From contig NZ_CP080766.1 in the NCBI RefSeq assembly GCF_019602855.1, positions 1,798,001 to 1,862,000 of the forward strand: a DNA stretch of 64,000 nucleotides, given 5' to 3'. The notes beneath the pieces were generated by a model. The model was given only the letters and a program-made list of their open reading frames with translations, was not told the DNA's origin and searched no databases. Each line of letters begins with the position of its first letter. Within the stretch, counting starts at the first letter, position 1. This DNA comes from Cupriavidus pinatubonensis. Lineage in GTDB: Bacteria; Pseudomonadota; Gammaproteobacteria; Burkholderiales; Burkholderiaceae. Positions 1 through 9,270 of the stretch are shown one piece after another. Both the position numbers and the translations under genes were made by a program.

Positions 1-47
1 CTGGCTCCATTCCAAGTTATCTCTTGCTGCCACACAGGAGTCCCCTC

Positions 48-851
48 ATGAGCATTCCTTCTTTCGGCGTCGGTACGTTCCGCCTGACCGGCCAAGCCGC
101 CGTCGACTCCGTATACAACGCGCTGGACCTCGGCTACCGCGCCATCGACACTGCGCAGATCTACGGCAACGAGGCCGATGTCGGCCAGGCCATCGCCGAA
201 AGCGGCGTGAAACGCGACGAGCTGTTCCTCACCACCAAGATCTGGACCGAGCACTACGCCGCCGACAAGCTCGTGCCGAGCCTGCGCGAAAGCCTGGACA
301 AGCTGCGCACCGACTATGTCGACCTGACGCTGATCCACTGGCCCGCGCCGGGCAACGGCGTGCCGCTGCGCGAGTTCATGGAGGCGCTCGCCGCGGCGAA
401 GTCGCTGGGGCTGACGCGCCAGATCGGCGTCTCGAACTTCAATATCGCGCTGACGCACCAGGCCATCGACGTGGTCGGCAAGGGAGAGATCGCGACCAAC
501 CAGATCGAACTGAGCCCCTACCTGCAGAGCCGCAAGCTGACGGCTTTCCTGACGGAGCAGGGCATCGCAGTGACGTCGTACATGACGCTGGCTTACGGCA
601 AGGTGCTGACGGACCCTGTGCTCGCACAGATCGCCGCAAAGCATGGCGCTACGGTGGCACAGGTTGCCCTCGCATGGGCGCTGCAGCTCGGCTATGCCGT
701 GATCCCGTCGTCGACGAAGCGCGAGAACCTCGCAAGCAACCTGCTGGCGCGCGACCTGAAGCTCGACGCCGGCGACATGGCGCAGATCACCGCGCTGGAA
801 CGCAACGGCCGCGAAGTCAACCCCGAGGGTCTGGCGCCGGAATGGGACTGA
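48..851 (+). CDS. dkgB: Aldo/keto reductase, 2,5-diketo-D-gluconate reductase B type
   Basis: This is a 267-aa NADPH-dependent aldo/keto reductase, a cytosolic TIM-barrel enzyme that reduces small aldehydes and ketones such as 2,5-diketogluconate or methylglyoxal. The catalytic tetrad is visible as Asp34, Tyr39 (in DTAQIYGNE), Lys64 and His97, and the late signature [11 protein letters not shown] is the NADP-binding region. An upstream in-frame ATG exists at position 24, but AGGAG at 36-40 precedes the ATG at 48, and the family normally starts near this point. It appears to be a single gene; the next gene begins 141 bases downstream. The true substrate cannot be read from sequence. Confidence 0.9.
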   Translation: MSIPSFGVGTFRLTGQAAVDSVYNALDLGYRAIDTAQIYGNEADVGQAIAESGVKRDELFLTTKIWTEHYAADKLVPSLRESLDKLRTDYVDLTLIHWPAPGNGVPLREFMEALAAAKSLGLTRQIGVSNFNIALTHQAIDVVGKGEIATNQIELSPYLQSRKLTAFLTEQGIAVTSYMTLAYGKVLTDPVLAQIAAKHGATVAQVALAWALQLGYAVIPSSTKRENLASNLLARDLKLDAGDMAQITALERNGREVNPEGLAPEWD

Positions 852-992
852 GGCCAGGCTGCTGCATTCGACATTTCATGTCGCCACGAAGCTTCGGGGC
901 AGTGGACAGTGCAAAGATTCGTCTGACGCTGTAGCGCCGCGAGCATTCCTGTTGCGCGCCGCCGATCAGCAACACACCGAATCCGCCACACC

Positions 993-2123
993 ATGATGCC
1001 TGCCGACCCGCTTGAAGCCGTCACCGCTCCAGATCCGTATCCGTACTATCGTGCGCTCGCGACGCGTCAGCCGTTTGGTTTCGACGAGAGGCTGGGCTTG
1101 TGGGTGGCAGCCGGGCGCGCGGAGGTGGCAGCCGTGCTGGCCCATCCCGACTGCCGGGTGCGCCCGCTGTCGCAGCCGGTGCCGACTGCGCTCGCCGGCA
1201 CCGCGGCGGGCGAGTTGTTTGGCCGTCTGATCCGCATGAACGACGGGGCCGCTCACGCACCGCTGAAAGCCATCCTGATGCGGTTGATGGCCAGCATGGA
1301 TGCAGCCACGGCAAAAACGCGTTCTGCCGGGCTGGCCGGCGTACTCGATCTCGTGCCGGACATGGCGCCGCTCAACGGTGCCACGATCAATCGCTGGCTG
1401 TTCACGCTGCCCGTCGTGACGGTGGCCGATCTGCTCGGCCTGCCTGTGCGTGCGGGCGCCGATGCCATGGCTGTCGCGGCCCGCGTGGCCGCCTACGCAG
1501 CGGCGCAGTCGCCGCTGGCTACAGCCGGCGATGTCGAGGCGGGTGCCGACGCGGCTCGGTGGCTGGGGCAGTGGCTGAAAATGCCTGCGGGGCGGCCATG
1601 TCCGGCGGAAGACCTCGGCCTGCTGCCAGCGCTGCGGCAAGCGGCGCATGCCGATGACATCGCGCCAGAGGTCGTCGCGGCCAATGTGATAGGCCTGATG
1701 GTGCAGGCATGCGAGGCCACGGCCGGGCTTGCCGGCAACATGCTGGTCCGGCTCGGCCGCAGTAGCCCCACCACGCGCGGGCTCGATGAACTGGCTGTGC
1801 GCGTGGCGATCGACGATCCGCCGGTGCAAAATACACGCCGCTTCCTTGCGGCTGATGCGCGCGTGTGCGGCGTGCCGGTCAGGGCCGGCGATGCCTTGCT
1901 TGTACTACTGGCCGCTGCGTCGTGCGCAGCGCCCGTCGAAGCTGGCGCAAGGCCCTGGACGTTCGGCGCGGGCCGCCATGCCTGCCCCGGCGACGCGCTC
2001 GCTCGGGCGCTTGCCGCGGCGACTGTCGACGCGCTGCTCGCGCGTGGCGCGCAGCCGGCCGCCCTGGCGCAGGCGTTCCGCTACCGGCCTTCGCACAACG
2101 CGCGCATCCCGCATTTCCTTTGA
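993..2123 (+). CDS. Cytochrome P450 with atypical K-helix
   Basis: A 376-aa soluble bacterial P450. The haem-thiolate loop FGAGRHACPGD is intact with Cys331 as the predicted axial ligand, and an I-helix segment MVQACEAT carries the usual acid-Thr pair. The protein is a little shorter than typical class I P450s (about 400 aa). Aligning the segment RVAIDDPPVQ to the usual ExLRYDPPVQ places Arg and Ile where the near-invariant ExxR Glu and Arg should be, so the K-helix salt bridge seems to be missing. Two ATGs start the frame and no strong Shine-Dalgarno is visible. An ABM-fold monooxygenase follows 40 bases later and may be co-transcribed. Substrate unknown. Confidence 0.85.
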   Translation: MMPADPLEAVTAPDPYPYYRALATRQPFGFDERLGLWVAAGRAEVAAVLAHPDCRVRPLSQPVPTALAGTAAGELFGRLIRMNDGAAHAPLKAILMRLMASMDAATAKTRSAGLAGVLDLVPDMAPLNGATINRWLFTLPVVTVADLLGLPVRAGADAMAVAARVAAYAAAQSPLATAGDVEAGADAARWLGQWLKMPAGRPCPAEDLGLLPALRQAAHADDIAPEVVAANVIGLMVQACEATAGLAGNMLVRLGRSSPTTRGLDELAVRVAIDDPPVQNTRRFLAADARVCGVPVRAGDALLVLLAAASCAAPVEAGARPWTFGAGRHACPGDALARALAAATVDALLARGAQPAALAQAFRYRPSHNARIPHFL

Positions 2124-2163
2124 AGCGCTGGTTCCTCCCCAATCTCTCACGGAGACCCACGAC

Positions 2164-2520
2164 ATGATCGCCGTCATCTTCGAAGTCGAGCCCGCACCGG
2201 GCCGCAAGGGCACGTATCTCGACATTGCCGCGAAGTTGCGGCCCACGCTGGAGGCCATCGACGGCTTCATCTCGGTCGAGCGTTTCCAGAGCCTGACGAA
2301 CCCCGGCAAGATCCTGTCGCTGTCATTCTTCCGCGACGAGGCTGCCGTCATGGCATGGCGTAACACCGAGGAGCACCGCCAGGCGCAGGCCGCCGGCCGC
2401 GGCGGCGTGTTCTCGGGCTATCGGCTGCGCGTGGCGCAGGTGTTGCGCGACTACGGCCTGAACGAGCGCGACGAGGCGCCCGCCGACAGCCGCGCGGTGC
2501 ATGACCGCGCAACGCGCTGA
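2164..2520 (+). CDS. Antibiotic biosynthesis monooxygenase (ABM) domain protein
   Basis: A 118-aa single-domain protein of the ABM / dimeric alpha-beta barrel fold. The features are MIAVIFEVEPAPG at the N terminus, the central LEAIDGFISVERFQS strand-turn and the segment SFFRDEAAVMAWRNTEEHRQAQ, all characteristic of the family. Members act as cofactor-free quinone-forming monooxygenases or haem-degrading enzymes, and many are of unknown function. The ATG is preceded by CGGAG at about 10 bases. It lies 40 bases after the P450 gene on the same strand, so a two-gene transcription unit is likely. No haem ligand can be assigned with confidence. Confidence 0.8.
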   Translation: MIAVIFEVEPAPGRKGTYLDIAAKLRPTLEAIDGFISVERFQSLTNPGKILSLSFFRDEAAVMAWRNTEEHRQAQAAGRGGVFSGYRLRVAQVLRDYGLNERDEAPADSRAVHDRATR

Positions 2521-2604
2521 GGCGCCGTGGCTCGCACATACGCCTGACAAGAAAGCCTGACACAATCGATCCCGTCAACGGAATCCGGACGGGAGGCCAG
2601 TCAC

Positions 2605-3717
2605 ATGGGACGCCGCGGCGGCAGCACGGCACGGCTATGGACAGCGTTGGGCAAGAGCGCGACGCGCCAGGCCCGGCGCATGGGGCGCGAGATGACCCGC
2701 GCGATCAACAAGTCGGTGACCAAGCCGATGACCGAGGCCATCGTGCGCAACGCGGTGAAGCAGTCATCGGCCGTCACCAAGGCCACGCAACGCGCGCTGT
2801 CCGGGGTGGCCTCGCCCGTGCCGCCGCCACAAAGCCGCGGCAGCGGACGTTGGGAAGAAGGCGTTGGCGGACTCGGCCCCCTCGCGCAGCGCAACTACCG
2901 CATCTTCATACCGGCCGGCGTAACGGCCCGGCGGCGTGCGCCGATGCTCGTGCTCTTGCACGGCTGCGGCCAGGACGCCGCGAGCTTTGCCACGGTCACG
3001 CGCGCTGCAACCGTGGCGCGGGAGGCGGGCTGCGTCGTGCTGCTGCCGGAGCAGTCGTCGCAGGGCAACGCACAACGGTGCTGGAACTGGTTTCGTCCCG
3101 CTACGCGCGGGAGTGCCGAGGCCGCGTTGCTGATGGCGATGATCGACCATGTGTGTGGCCGCTATCCGGTGCGGCCTGACCGCGTCAGCGTGATGGGGCT
3201 ATCGGCCGGCGGTGCGATGGCGATGATGCTGGGATTGCGTTATCCGGATCGCTTTATCGGAGTTAGCTCGCATGCGGGGGCGGTGCCTTACAGCGCTGGC
3301 AACACGGCGCAGGCCGGGGCGGCCATGCGGGGCAGCCGGGTGCCGGATGCTGCGGCGCGGCAGGCACTGCGGTTATGGTTGGCGGGGCGGCCTTTGCCGC
3401 CGTTGCTGCTGCTGCATGGCGATAGGGATTCGGTGGTTTCGGTGGAGAACGCGATGACGGCTGCGCGGCTTTGGCTGGACTTGCTGCCGGATCCGTCGGT
3501 GCGGCTGGTCGTGCCTGGCGCGCGTCGCGTGCAGCGTGGGCAAAGGTTGCCGGCGGAGGTGTCTGACTGGCTGGTCGACGGGGAAATCTTCGTGCGGCTC
3601 GTCAGGATCGAGGGCCTCGGGCATGCGTGGAGCGGGGGGCCGGCGGCGCAGGCCTTTTCCGATCCGCGGGGACCGGATGCGTTGCGGATCGCGTTGCGGT
3701 TTTTCGGGGACAGGTGA
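2605..3717 (+). CDS. PHB depolymerase family esterase
   Basis: A 370-aa alpha/beta hydrolase of the polyhydroxybutyrate-depolymerase / feruloyl-esterase-like family. The oxyanion-hole region LLHGCGQDAASFA is followed by the lipase box GLSAGG (Ser200); probable acid and base are Asp271 or Asp273 in LHGDRDSVV and His338 in GLGHAWSGG. The first 90 residues are basic and Ala/Thr-rich with no clear signal peptide, resembling the N-terminal extension of intracellular family members in Burkholderiales. GGGAGG just upstream supports the ATG at 2605. It probably cleaves short-chain hydroxyalkanoate or other ester polymers; substrate and location are inference. Confidence 0.8.
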   Translation: MGRRGGSTARLWTALGKSATRQARRMGREMTRAINKSVTKPMTEAIVRNAVKQSSAVTKATQRALSGVASPVPPPQSRGSGRWEEGVGGLGPLAQRNYRIFIPAGVTARRRAPMLVLLHGCGQDAASFATVTRAATVAREAGCVVLLPEQSSQGNAQRCWNWFRPATRGSAEAALLMAMIDHVCGRYPVRPDRVSVMGLSAGGAMAMMLGLRYPDRFIGVSSHAGAVPYSAGNTAQAGAAMRGSRVPDAAARQALRLWLAGRPLPPLLLLHGDRDSVVSVENAMTAARLWLDLLPDPSVRLVVPGARRVQRGQRLPAEVSDWLVDGEIFVRLVRIEGLGHAWSGGPAAQAFSDPRGPDALRIALRFFGDR

Positions 3718-3725
3718 GGGCAAGC

Positions 3726-4052
3726 CTACTCGAGCTTGCCCGGCTCCATCACGACATCGCTGACGGGACACGCCACACAAGGCAGGATCCACCCGTCATC
3801 CTTCTCATCCGGGCTGAGCCCGGGCCAGTCGATCCGATAGCGGATAGCGCCCTCGCGCAAACGGCTCGCACAGGCACGGCACGTTCCGTTGCGGCACGAA
3901 TTGGGCAGTGCGACGCCTTCGAGCAGCCCGGCTTCGAGCAGACTCAGGCCGGCTGGCGCGGCAAAGGTGACATCGCCGGGCAACACGCGCACGGTGAATT
4001 CGGCCAGTTCGTCCACCGGGACGTCGCCGGTTTCAGTGTGCGGATCCGTCAT
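3726..4052 (-). CDS. Plant-type [2Fe-2S] ferredoxin
   Basis: A 108-aa protein that is essentially one plant-type [2Fe-2S] ferredoxin domain. The cluster loop CRNGTCRAC gives Cys53, Cys58 and Cys61, and the fourth ligand is Cys92 in LPCVAC. It should carry electrons to an oxygenase or reductase not identifiable here. A longer frame begins further upstream, but the ATG at 4052 gives the standard domain and overlaps the end of the YigZ gene by 20 bases, so the two are probably translated from one message. It is convergent with the esterase gene, whose stop lies 8 bases away. Confidence 0.88.
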   Translation of the reverse strand: MTDPHTETGDVPVDELAEFTVRVLPGDVTFAAPAGLSLLEAGLLEGVALPNSCRNGTCRACASRLREGAIRYRIDWPGLSPDEKDDGWILPCVACPVSDVVMEPGKLE

Positions 4053-4692
4053 CGTCGGCCTGTGGAAACAGCGCACGTCCGTGCGTGGCGTCGCGCAAGG
4101 CAGCCTGGGCAGCATCGCGCTGGGTAGCGGGGAGCCGGATCACCAGGCGCGCCATGGCGCCGTAGGCGGTGTCCGCCAGCGTGCAGCCGTCCTGTGCCGC
4201 CTGTTCAAGCCAGCGGCGCACGCGCGGCTCGTCGGCGTAGTCGACCTCCACCGCCAGCTCTGCATAGGCAATGCGCTCGACCCGCTCCGCGGATTTCAGT
4301 GCCGCGGCAATTGCATCGGTATAAGCGCGCACCAACCCGCCAGCGCCGAGCTTGACACCCCCGTAGTAGCGCACCACGGCGGCCAGCACCCCGTCGAGAT
4401 CGTGATGGCGCAACACTTCCAGGATCGGCCGTCCCGCCGTGCCGGAGGGTTCCCCGTCATCCGACATCCCCGACTGCCCGCCAGCAAGCAGCGCCCAGCA
4501 CACATGCGTGGCGGCGGGGTGCTGCGCACGCAGTGATTGCAGGACTGCCATGGCGGCGTCGCGGTCAGGAACGGGGATCGCCAGGGCGAGAAAACGGCTC
4601 TTGCGGATCTCGAGTTCGGCGTCGACAGGGGCGGCGAGGGTATAGGTGGGCAAGCGGAACTGCCAGGCAGGCACGGTGGCCAACAACGACAA
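4033..4692 (-). CDS. yigZ: YigZ / IMPACT family protein
   Basis: A roughly 219-aa member of the YigZ/IMPACT (UPF0029) family. The N-terminal domain shows the hallmark EIRKSRFLALAIPV and the core HVCWALLAGGQSGMSDDGEP...GTAGRPIL, followed by RYYGGVKLGAGGLVRAY. The C-terminal domain has the ferredoxin-like fold typical of bacterial YigZ. A role in translation or stress control is suggested from eukaryotic IMPACT, but bacterial function is unsettled. The start is uncertain: the longest frame begins with TTG at 4692, and a GTG at 4674 is an alternative; neither has a strong ribosome-binding site. The ferredoxin gene overlaps its 3' end. Confidence 0.85.
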   Translation of the reverse strand: MSLLATVPAWQFRLPTYTLAAPVDAELEIRKSRFLALAIPVPDRDAAMAVLQSLRAQHPAATHVCWALLAGGQSGMSDDGEPSGTAGRPILEVLRHHDLDGVLAAVVRYYGGVKLGAGGLVRAYTDAIAAALKSAERVERIAYAELAVEVDYADEPRVRRWLEQAAQDGCTLADTAYGAMARLVIRLPATQRDAAQAALRDATHGRALFPQADDDGSAH

Positions 4693-4882
4693 AACGGGGA
4701 GTTTACCGCAGCGCCGCGCCCGGTCATCGATGTGGCGATTTAGTGGTTCATCGTCAACTTCCTGTCATATACCCCCACTACGATGCGCAGCGACGAGGGC
4801 GCGGCTGTCGCGCCATGTCTGGTTTCTATGACAAGCGGATGCACTTTGAGCCATGCCGCCCCACTTTCCCCGGAAAAGACCC

Positions 4883-6874
4883 ATGTTCGACAAACCTGAT
4901 GCCTCGCGTCGCAAGGCGCTGAAAATCCTCGCCGGTGCGCCGATGCTGCCGCTGGGCCTGGCTTCCGCCGGCCTGCTCGTGGGCTGTGGCGGTGGCGATG
5001 AGGCCATTGCCGCGCCGGCCACCAACCCCAACGCGACCTTCACCACCGCGGAATTCACCGGCATGAGCGCCCCGACGCTGGCCAATCCGGCCGCCATGGC
5101 AACCACGACCGTTGGCTCGAGCATGAAGGTCAACTTCAGCGACGGCAGCAGCCGCACGTTCAAGCTCGCCTACCAGCCGTTCTTCATCACCGGCGACATG
5201 GTGCCGGACGGCAAGGGCGGCACTATCCTGGCCGGCGGCTATTACGACATCAACAACCAGCCGATCCGGGATACCTCGGTGGCCGGAAAGGAGCGCCAGT
5301 TCTTCTCCGACGCGCCCGACGGCACCTCGCTGCTGAAGATTGAAAATGCCCGCGTTGCCGGCGTGAAGGGCAACCCGGTGTTCGCCGTGGTGCAATTCGA
5401 GTACAACACGCGCGACCAGTCGGGAGCCGACACCTATGGCCGCCTGCCGTCGCCCATCGCCGTGCTGACGCTGGACCAGGACCCGGCCACCGGCAAGCTC
5501 ACGCTGGTCAAGTACCACAACGTGGACACCTCGCCAGCGCACGGCCTGTGGATTACCTGCGGCGCCAGCCTGTCGCCGTGGAACACGCACCTGTCGAGCG
5601 AAGAATACGAGCCCGACGCCTTCACCGCCGATGCGAAGCTGATCGCCCAGTACAAGGCCTTCAGCAAGAACCTGCTCGGCAGCGAGACGGCCTACAAGCC
5701 TTACCACTACGGCCACCTGCCCGAAGTCCGCGTAAATCCGGACGGCACGGGCAGCATCACCAAGCACTATTGCGTGGGCCGCATCTCGCACGAACTGGTG
5801 CAGGTCATGCCTGACAACCGTACCGTGCTGATGGGCGACGACGCCACCAACAGCGGCCTGTTCATGTTCGTGGCCGACCGCGAAACGGACCTGTCGTCGG
5901 GCACGCTGTATGTGGCGAAGCTCGGCAGCGGCTTCTCGATCGATCCGGCCGCCGCCGGCTGCGACATCAGCTGGATCAAGCTGGGCCACGCCACCAGCGC
6001 CGAAATCGAGAACCTGGCCGACACGCTTGCACCGGCCGATGTCATCGATGTGAAGCTGGTCGATCCGACCATCGCCGATCCGTCGGCCACCGGCTACACC
6101 AAGATCTTCTACAACGGCGCTGCCAACTGGGTGAAGGTCATGCCGGGCATGGAGAAGGCCGCTGCGTTCCTGGAAACGCACCGCTACGCCTACCTGAAGG
6201 GCGGCAGCATGGGCTTCACCAAGATGGAAGGCACCACGGTCAACATCAAGGACAAGATCGCCTACTCCGCGCTGCAGAACGTGGTCGACTCCATGGTGCT
6301 GAACAAGAAGGGCTGGAACGCGCAGAGCGGCATCTCGCTGGACGCCGCGCTGAACGCCGGCGCTGTCATGCAGCACAAGCTGGACGGCGGCCAGAAGGAT
6401 CAGGACGGCAATGCCATCGACAGCGAATGGGTGCCGGTGCACACCAAGGGCCTGCTCAACGGCCGCGACATCGCCGCGGATGACCTCGGCAACACGGCCG
6501 ACCCGAACTGGATCGGCAACCCGGACAACCTGAAGTTCTCAGAAAAGCTGCGCACGCTTTTCATTGGCGAGGACAGCGGCCAGCACGTCAATAACTTCCT
6601 GTGGGCCTACAACGTCGATACCAGGCAGCTGTCGCGCCTGCTGTCGACGCCGGCCGGCGCTGAAGCCACCGGCCTGCACGCCGTGGACGAGATCAACGGC
6701 TGGACCTACATCATGAGCAACTTCCAGCATGCCGGCGATTGGGGTTCCACTTTGCACGCCAAGGTGCAACCGACGCTGGACCCGCTGGTGCGCGCGAACT
6801 ACAAGGACCGGGCCGGTGCGGCGGTCGGCTACCTGACGGCTGACCTGTCGAGCATCAAGCTGGCCAAGGCCTGA
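4883..6874 (+). CDS. PhoX-family (DUF839) Tat lipoprotein
   Basis: A 663-aa secreted protein of the PhoX/DUF839 family, whose studied members are Ca2+/Fe3+-dependent alkaline phosphatases. The N terminus has a twin-arginine motif SRRKALK (residues 8-14), a hydrophobic stretch and a lipobox LLVGC with Cys35, suggesting Tat export of a folded, lipid-anchored protein. Family-like segments include ENARVAGVKGN near the front and HAVDEINGWTYIMSNFQHAGDWG near the end. GGAAAAGA upstream supports the ATG at 4883 over an earlier in-frame ATG at 4853. It is monocistronic with its own terminator. Phosphatase activity is inferred from family only. Confidence 0.82.
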   Translation: MFDKPDASRRKALKILAGAPMLPLGLASAGLLVGCGGGDEAIAAPATNPNATFTTAEFTGMSAPTLANPAAMATTTVGSSMKVNFSDGSSRTFKLAYQPFFITGDMVPDGKGGTILAGGYYDINNQPIRDTSVAGKERQFFSDAPDGTSLLKIENARVAGVKGNPVFAVVQFEYNTRDQSGADTYGRLPSPIAVLTLDQDPATGKLTLVKYHNVDTSPAHGLWITCGASLSPWNTHLSSEEYEPDAFTADAKLIAQYKAFSKNLLGSETAYKPYHYGHLPEVRVNPDGTGSITKHYCVGRISHELVQVMPDNRTVLMGDDATNSGLFMFVADRETDLSSGTLYVAKLGSGFSIDPAAAGCDISWIKLGHATSAEIENLADTLAPADVIDVKLVDPTIADPSATGYTKIFYNGAANWVKVMPGMEKAAAFLETHRYAYLKGGSMGFTKMEGTTVNIKDKIAYSALQNVVDSMVLNKKGWNAQSGISLDAALNAGAVMQHKLDGGQKDQDGNAIDSEWVPVHTKGLLNGRDIAADDLGNTADPNWIGNPDNLKFSEKLRTLFIGEDSGQHVNNFLWAYNVDTRQLSRLLSTPAGAEATGLHAVDEINGWTYIMSNFQHAGDWGSTLHAKVQPTLDPLVRANYKDRAGAAVGYLTADLSSIKLAKA

Positions 6875-6900
6875 CCGGTCGGGCAAGGGGATACATCAGT

Positions 6901-6927
6901 AGGCGGGCTTCGGCCCGCCTTTTTTGT
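6901..6927 (+). terminator. Rho-independent terminator after the PhoX gene
   Basis: AGGCGGG-CTTCGG-CCCGCCT forms a 7-bp GC-rich stem with a CTTCGG loop, immediately followed by TTTTTTGTTT. It begins 27 bases after the PhoX stop codon and before the chemoreceptor promoter. Confidence 0.9.
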
Positions 6928-7004
6928 TTCTGCAAACGGCTCGCCCGCCGAGGACAGGGCCGGCCGGCCAAAGTTGTCTTGTCAACTATATTGGCTGTTC
7001 TCCC

Positions 7005-7031
7005 TAAATATCCGCGCGGCCGTGCCGATAC
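7005..7031 (+). promoter_or_regulatory. Sigma-28 (FliA) promoter for the chemoreceptor gene
   Basis: TAAA at 7005-7008, a 15-base spacer and GCCGATAC at 7024-7031 match the FliA consensus TAAA-N15-GCCGATAA in 11 of 12 positions. It lies about 54 bases upstream of the chemoreceptor ATG and ties that gene to the flagellar regulon. Confidence 0.85.
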
Positions 7032-7084
7032 TCCAACGGCAGACCATCGAAAACAGACATCGGACAAAAAGGGGGAGAGCAACA

Positions 7085-8182
7085 ATGTCGCAGGCAAATC
7101 TGAGCATCCGTGCGCGTCTGGGCGCCAGCTTCGGACTGGTCGTGCTGTTGTCGGGCGCGGCCATCGGCACGGGCCTGGCGCAGCTTGAGGGCAGTGACGC
7201 GGCGCGTTACACCGTGCTCGGCCTGGGCCTGGCAGCACTGGTGGCGGCCGTGGCGGGCGCCTTGTGGCTCGCCGCGGCCATCGAGCGGCCGCTCGCGGAT
7301 GCCGTCTACATCGCCGAGACCGTGGCCGCCGGCGACCTGAGCCAGGACTTCGACACCGACCAGGGCGGTGCCTTCGGCCGGCTGCTCGGCGGCATGGGCA
7401 AGATGGAGGACATCCTGACCGACCTGGTAAGCCGGATCAAGAGCTCGACCGACTCGATCGCCGACTCGTCGCGTCAGATCGCGGATGGCAATACCGATCT
7501 CTCCCAGCGGACCGAGGAACAGGCGGCCACGCTGCAGGAAACGGCGTCTAGCATGGGCAGCCTGACCGATATGGTGAGGCGCAACGCCGAACGCGCCCAC
7601 GCCGCCAATGACATCGCTGCCAATGCCTCTGAGATCGCCGAGCGCGGCGGCGTGGTCGTCAATGACGTGGTGCAGACCATGCAGGCGATCAGCGCCAGCT
7701 CGAACAAGGTGGTCGAGATCATCCAGGTTATCGAAGGCATTGCGTTCCAGACCAATATCCTGGCGCTCAATGCCGCCGTGGAAGCGGCGCGTGCGGGCGA
7801 GCAGGGTCGTGGCTTTGCCGTGGTTGCCGGTGAAGTGCGCACACTGGCACAGCGCAGCGCCACCGCCGCGAAGGAAATTCGCGTGCTGATCGGCGATTCC
7901 GCGCGGCAGGTCGAAGGCGGCGCCGTGCTGGTCGACAAGGCCGGGCAGACCATGGAAGAGCTCCAGCAGGCCGTGCGCAGTGTCACGGGCATCCTCGGCG
8001 AGATCTCGGTGGCGTCGCGCGACCAGAGCAGCAGCATCGAGCAGGTCAACCAGGCCGTGGCGCAAATGGATGCCGTCACGCAGCAGAACGCGGCACTGGT
8101 GGAACAGGCCGCAGCGGCGTCGGCATCGCTGGCGGACCAGGCCCATCAGCTCCAGGGCGTGGTGGGCGAGTTCAAGCTTTAA
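7085..8182 (+). CDS. Methyl-accepting chemotaxis protein without periplasmic sensor
   Basis: A 365-aa chemoreceptor. Two predicted membrane helices (about residues 12-30 and 42-64) are separated by only about ten residues, so there is no periplasmic ligand-binding domain. A short HAMP-like linker follows, then a complete signalling domain with the hairpin tip [21 protein letters not shown] and flanking methylation-helix heptads ([20 protein letters not shown]). GGGGGAGAG upstream supports the ATG at 7085, and a sigma-28 promoter precedes it. It should couple to CheA/CheW, sensing an internal or membrane-derived cue, or act within mixed arrays. No CheR-binding pentapeptide is present at the C terminus (it ends EFKL). 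Confidence 0.9.
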   Translation: MSQANLSIRARLGASFGLVVLLSGAAIGTGLAQLEGSDAARYTVLGLGLAALVAAVAGALWLAAAIERPLADAVYIAETVAAGDLSQDFDTDQGGAFGRLLGGMGKMEDILTDLVSRIKSSTDSIADSSRQIADGNTDLSQRTEEQAATLQETASSMGSLTDMVRRNAERAHAANDIAANASEIAERGGVVVNDVVQTMQAISASSNKVVEIIQVIEGIAFQTNILALNAAVEAARAGEQGRGFAVVAGEVRTLAQRSATAAKEIRVLIGDSARQVEGGAVLVDKAGQTMEELQQAVRSVTGILGEISVASRDQSSSIEQVNQAVAQMDAVTQQNAALVEQAAAASASLADQAHQLQGVVGEFKL

Positions 8183-8292
8183 GCAGACCGCGTTTGGGGG
8201 CCCGGCATTGCACCGGCCGCCTAATCCGCAGTAACCTCTGCGCGAGGCGGCAGGCACATGCCGCCACTTGCCCCACCTCAGAGGAGACTGCC

Positions 8293-8610
8293 ATGCCATG
8301 CAGACGCCAGTTCCTGGGATACCTGCCGCTCGCCCTGTCGGGCGGCGTGGCTATCACCGGGCTCTTCGGCAGCCCTTCCGCCAGCGCCGCCATGATCGGC
8401 GAGCAGGAGCCGCAGGCGCAGAAAGTTGGCTACAAGGCCGACACCACCAAGGTGGATCCGAAGAAATACCCAAGCCACAAGACCAGTCAGACCTGCGCCA
8501 ACTGCCAGCTTTATCAGGGCGACACGGGTAGCGCCGCCGGCGGCTGCGCGCTGTTCGGCGACAAGGAGGTCGCGGCAGCCGGCTGGTGCAACGCCTGGGA
8601 GCAAGGTTGA
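8293..8610 (+). CDS. hip: High-potential iron-sulfur protein (HiPIP)
   Basis: A 105-aa precursor of a periplasmic HiPIP, a small [4Fe-4S] electron carrier. The signal peptide has a twin-arginine motif (CRRQFLG) and a likely cleavage after SASA at about residue 32. The four cluster cysteines are Cys68 and Cys71 (CANC), Cys85 (GGC) and Cys99 (GWC), the usual CxxC-x13-C-x13-C layout. GAGGAG 7 bases upstream supports the ATG at 8293. It probably donates electrons to a terminal oxidase or reductase. The next gene starts 5 bases after its stop, suggesting coupled transcription. Confidence 0.92.
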   Translation: MPCRRQFLGYLPLALSGGVAITGLFGSPSASAAMIGEQEPQAQKVGYKADTTKVDPKKYPSHKTSQTCANCQLYQGDTGSAAGGCALFGDKEVAAAGWCNAWEQG

Positions 8611-8615
8611 AATCC

Positions 8616-9233
8616 ATGACGAGCCAGACCCCTGACCCTGATGCCCGCCGCCTCGCGCCAGCCACGGACCGCAACCGCGAGCCGATCCTCGCCGTGCTTC
8701 GCAACGTGCTACCGGCGACCGGAACGGTGCTGGAGATCGCGAGCGGCACCGGCCAGCATGCGGTGCACTTCGCCGCGGCGCTGCCGGGCTTGACCTGGCA
8801 GCCAAGCGACCCTGATGCGGCGGCGCGCGCGTCGATCGCTGCCTGGACCCATCACGCAGGCCTGACCAACGTGCGCGCCCCGCTGGCGCTCGATGTGTGC
8901 GCGCAGCCGTGGGGTATCGATGCCGCCGATGCCGTGGTCTGCATCAACATGGTCCATATCTCGCCATGGGTGGCCACGCAGGCGCTCTTTGCCGGCGCGG
9001 GCCGGCTGCTTGGCGCTGGCGGCGTGTTGTTCCTGTATGGGCCTTACCGGCGTGGTGGCGCCCACACCGCGCCGAGCAATGCCGCGTTCGATGCGCAGCT
9101 CCGCGCGACCGATCCGGAATGGGGCGTGCGCGACATGGAAGACGTGATATCTCTGGGCGAGGCCCAGGGCATGCGCTGCGATGCGCCGGTGACGATGCCG
9201 GCCAATAATTTCAGCCTCGTGTTCCGGAAATAG
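8616..9233 (+). CDS. DUF938 SAM-dependent methyltransferase
   Basis: A 205-aa class I methyltransferase of the DUF938 family. It opens with DARRLAPATDRNREPILAVL, typical of the family, followed by the SAM-binding loop VLEIASGTGQHAVHFA and the acidic strand-2 region QPSDPD. The segment VVCINMVHISPW is the usual motif IV area. The substrate is unknown. The ATG at 8616 is chosen because the stop of the HiPIP gene lies just before it; a TTG at 8607 would overlap that gene. Close spacing suggests co-transcription with HiPIP, although a functional link is not established. Confidence 0.85.
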   Translation: MTSQTPDPDARRLAPATDRNREPILAVLRNVLPATGTVLEIASGTGQHAVHFAAALPGLTWQPSDPDAAARASIAAWTHHAGLTNVRAPLALDVCAQPWGIDAADAVVCINMVHISPWVATQALFAGAGRLLGAGGVLFLYGPYRRGGAHTAPSNAAFDAQLRATDPEWGVRDMEDVISLGEAQGMRCDAPVTMPANNFSLVFRK

Positions 9234-9270
9234 ACGATCCTGGCTCGCGTGGCGCGCTCCCTTGGGCCCG

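Noticed and set aside
4826..6442. Minus-strand open frame of over 500 codons opposite the PhoX-like gene
   Set aside because: Composition (Val/Gly/Arg/His) is that of antisense frames, and the plus-strand protein has clear Tat and lipobox signals.
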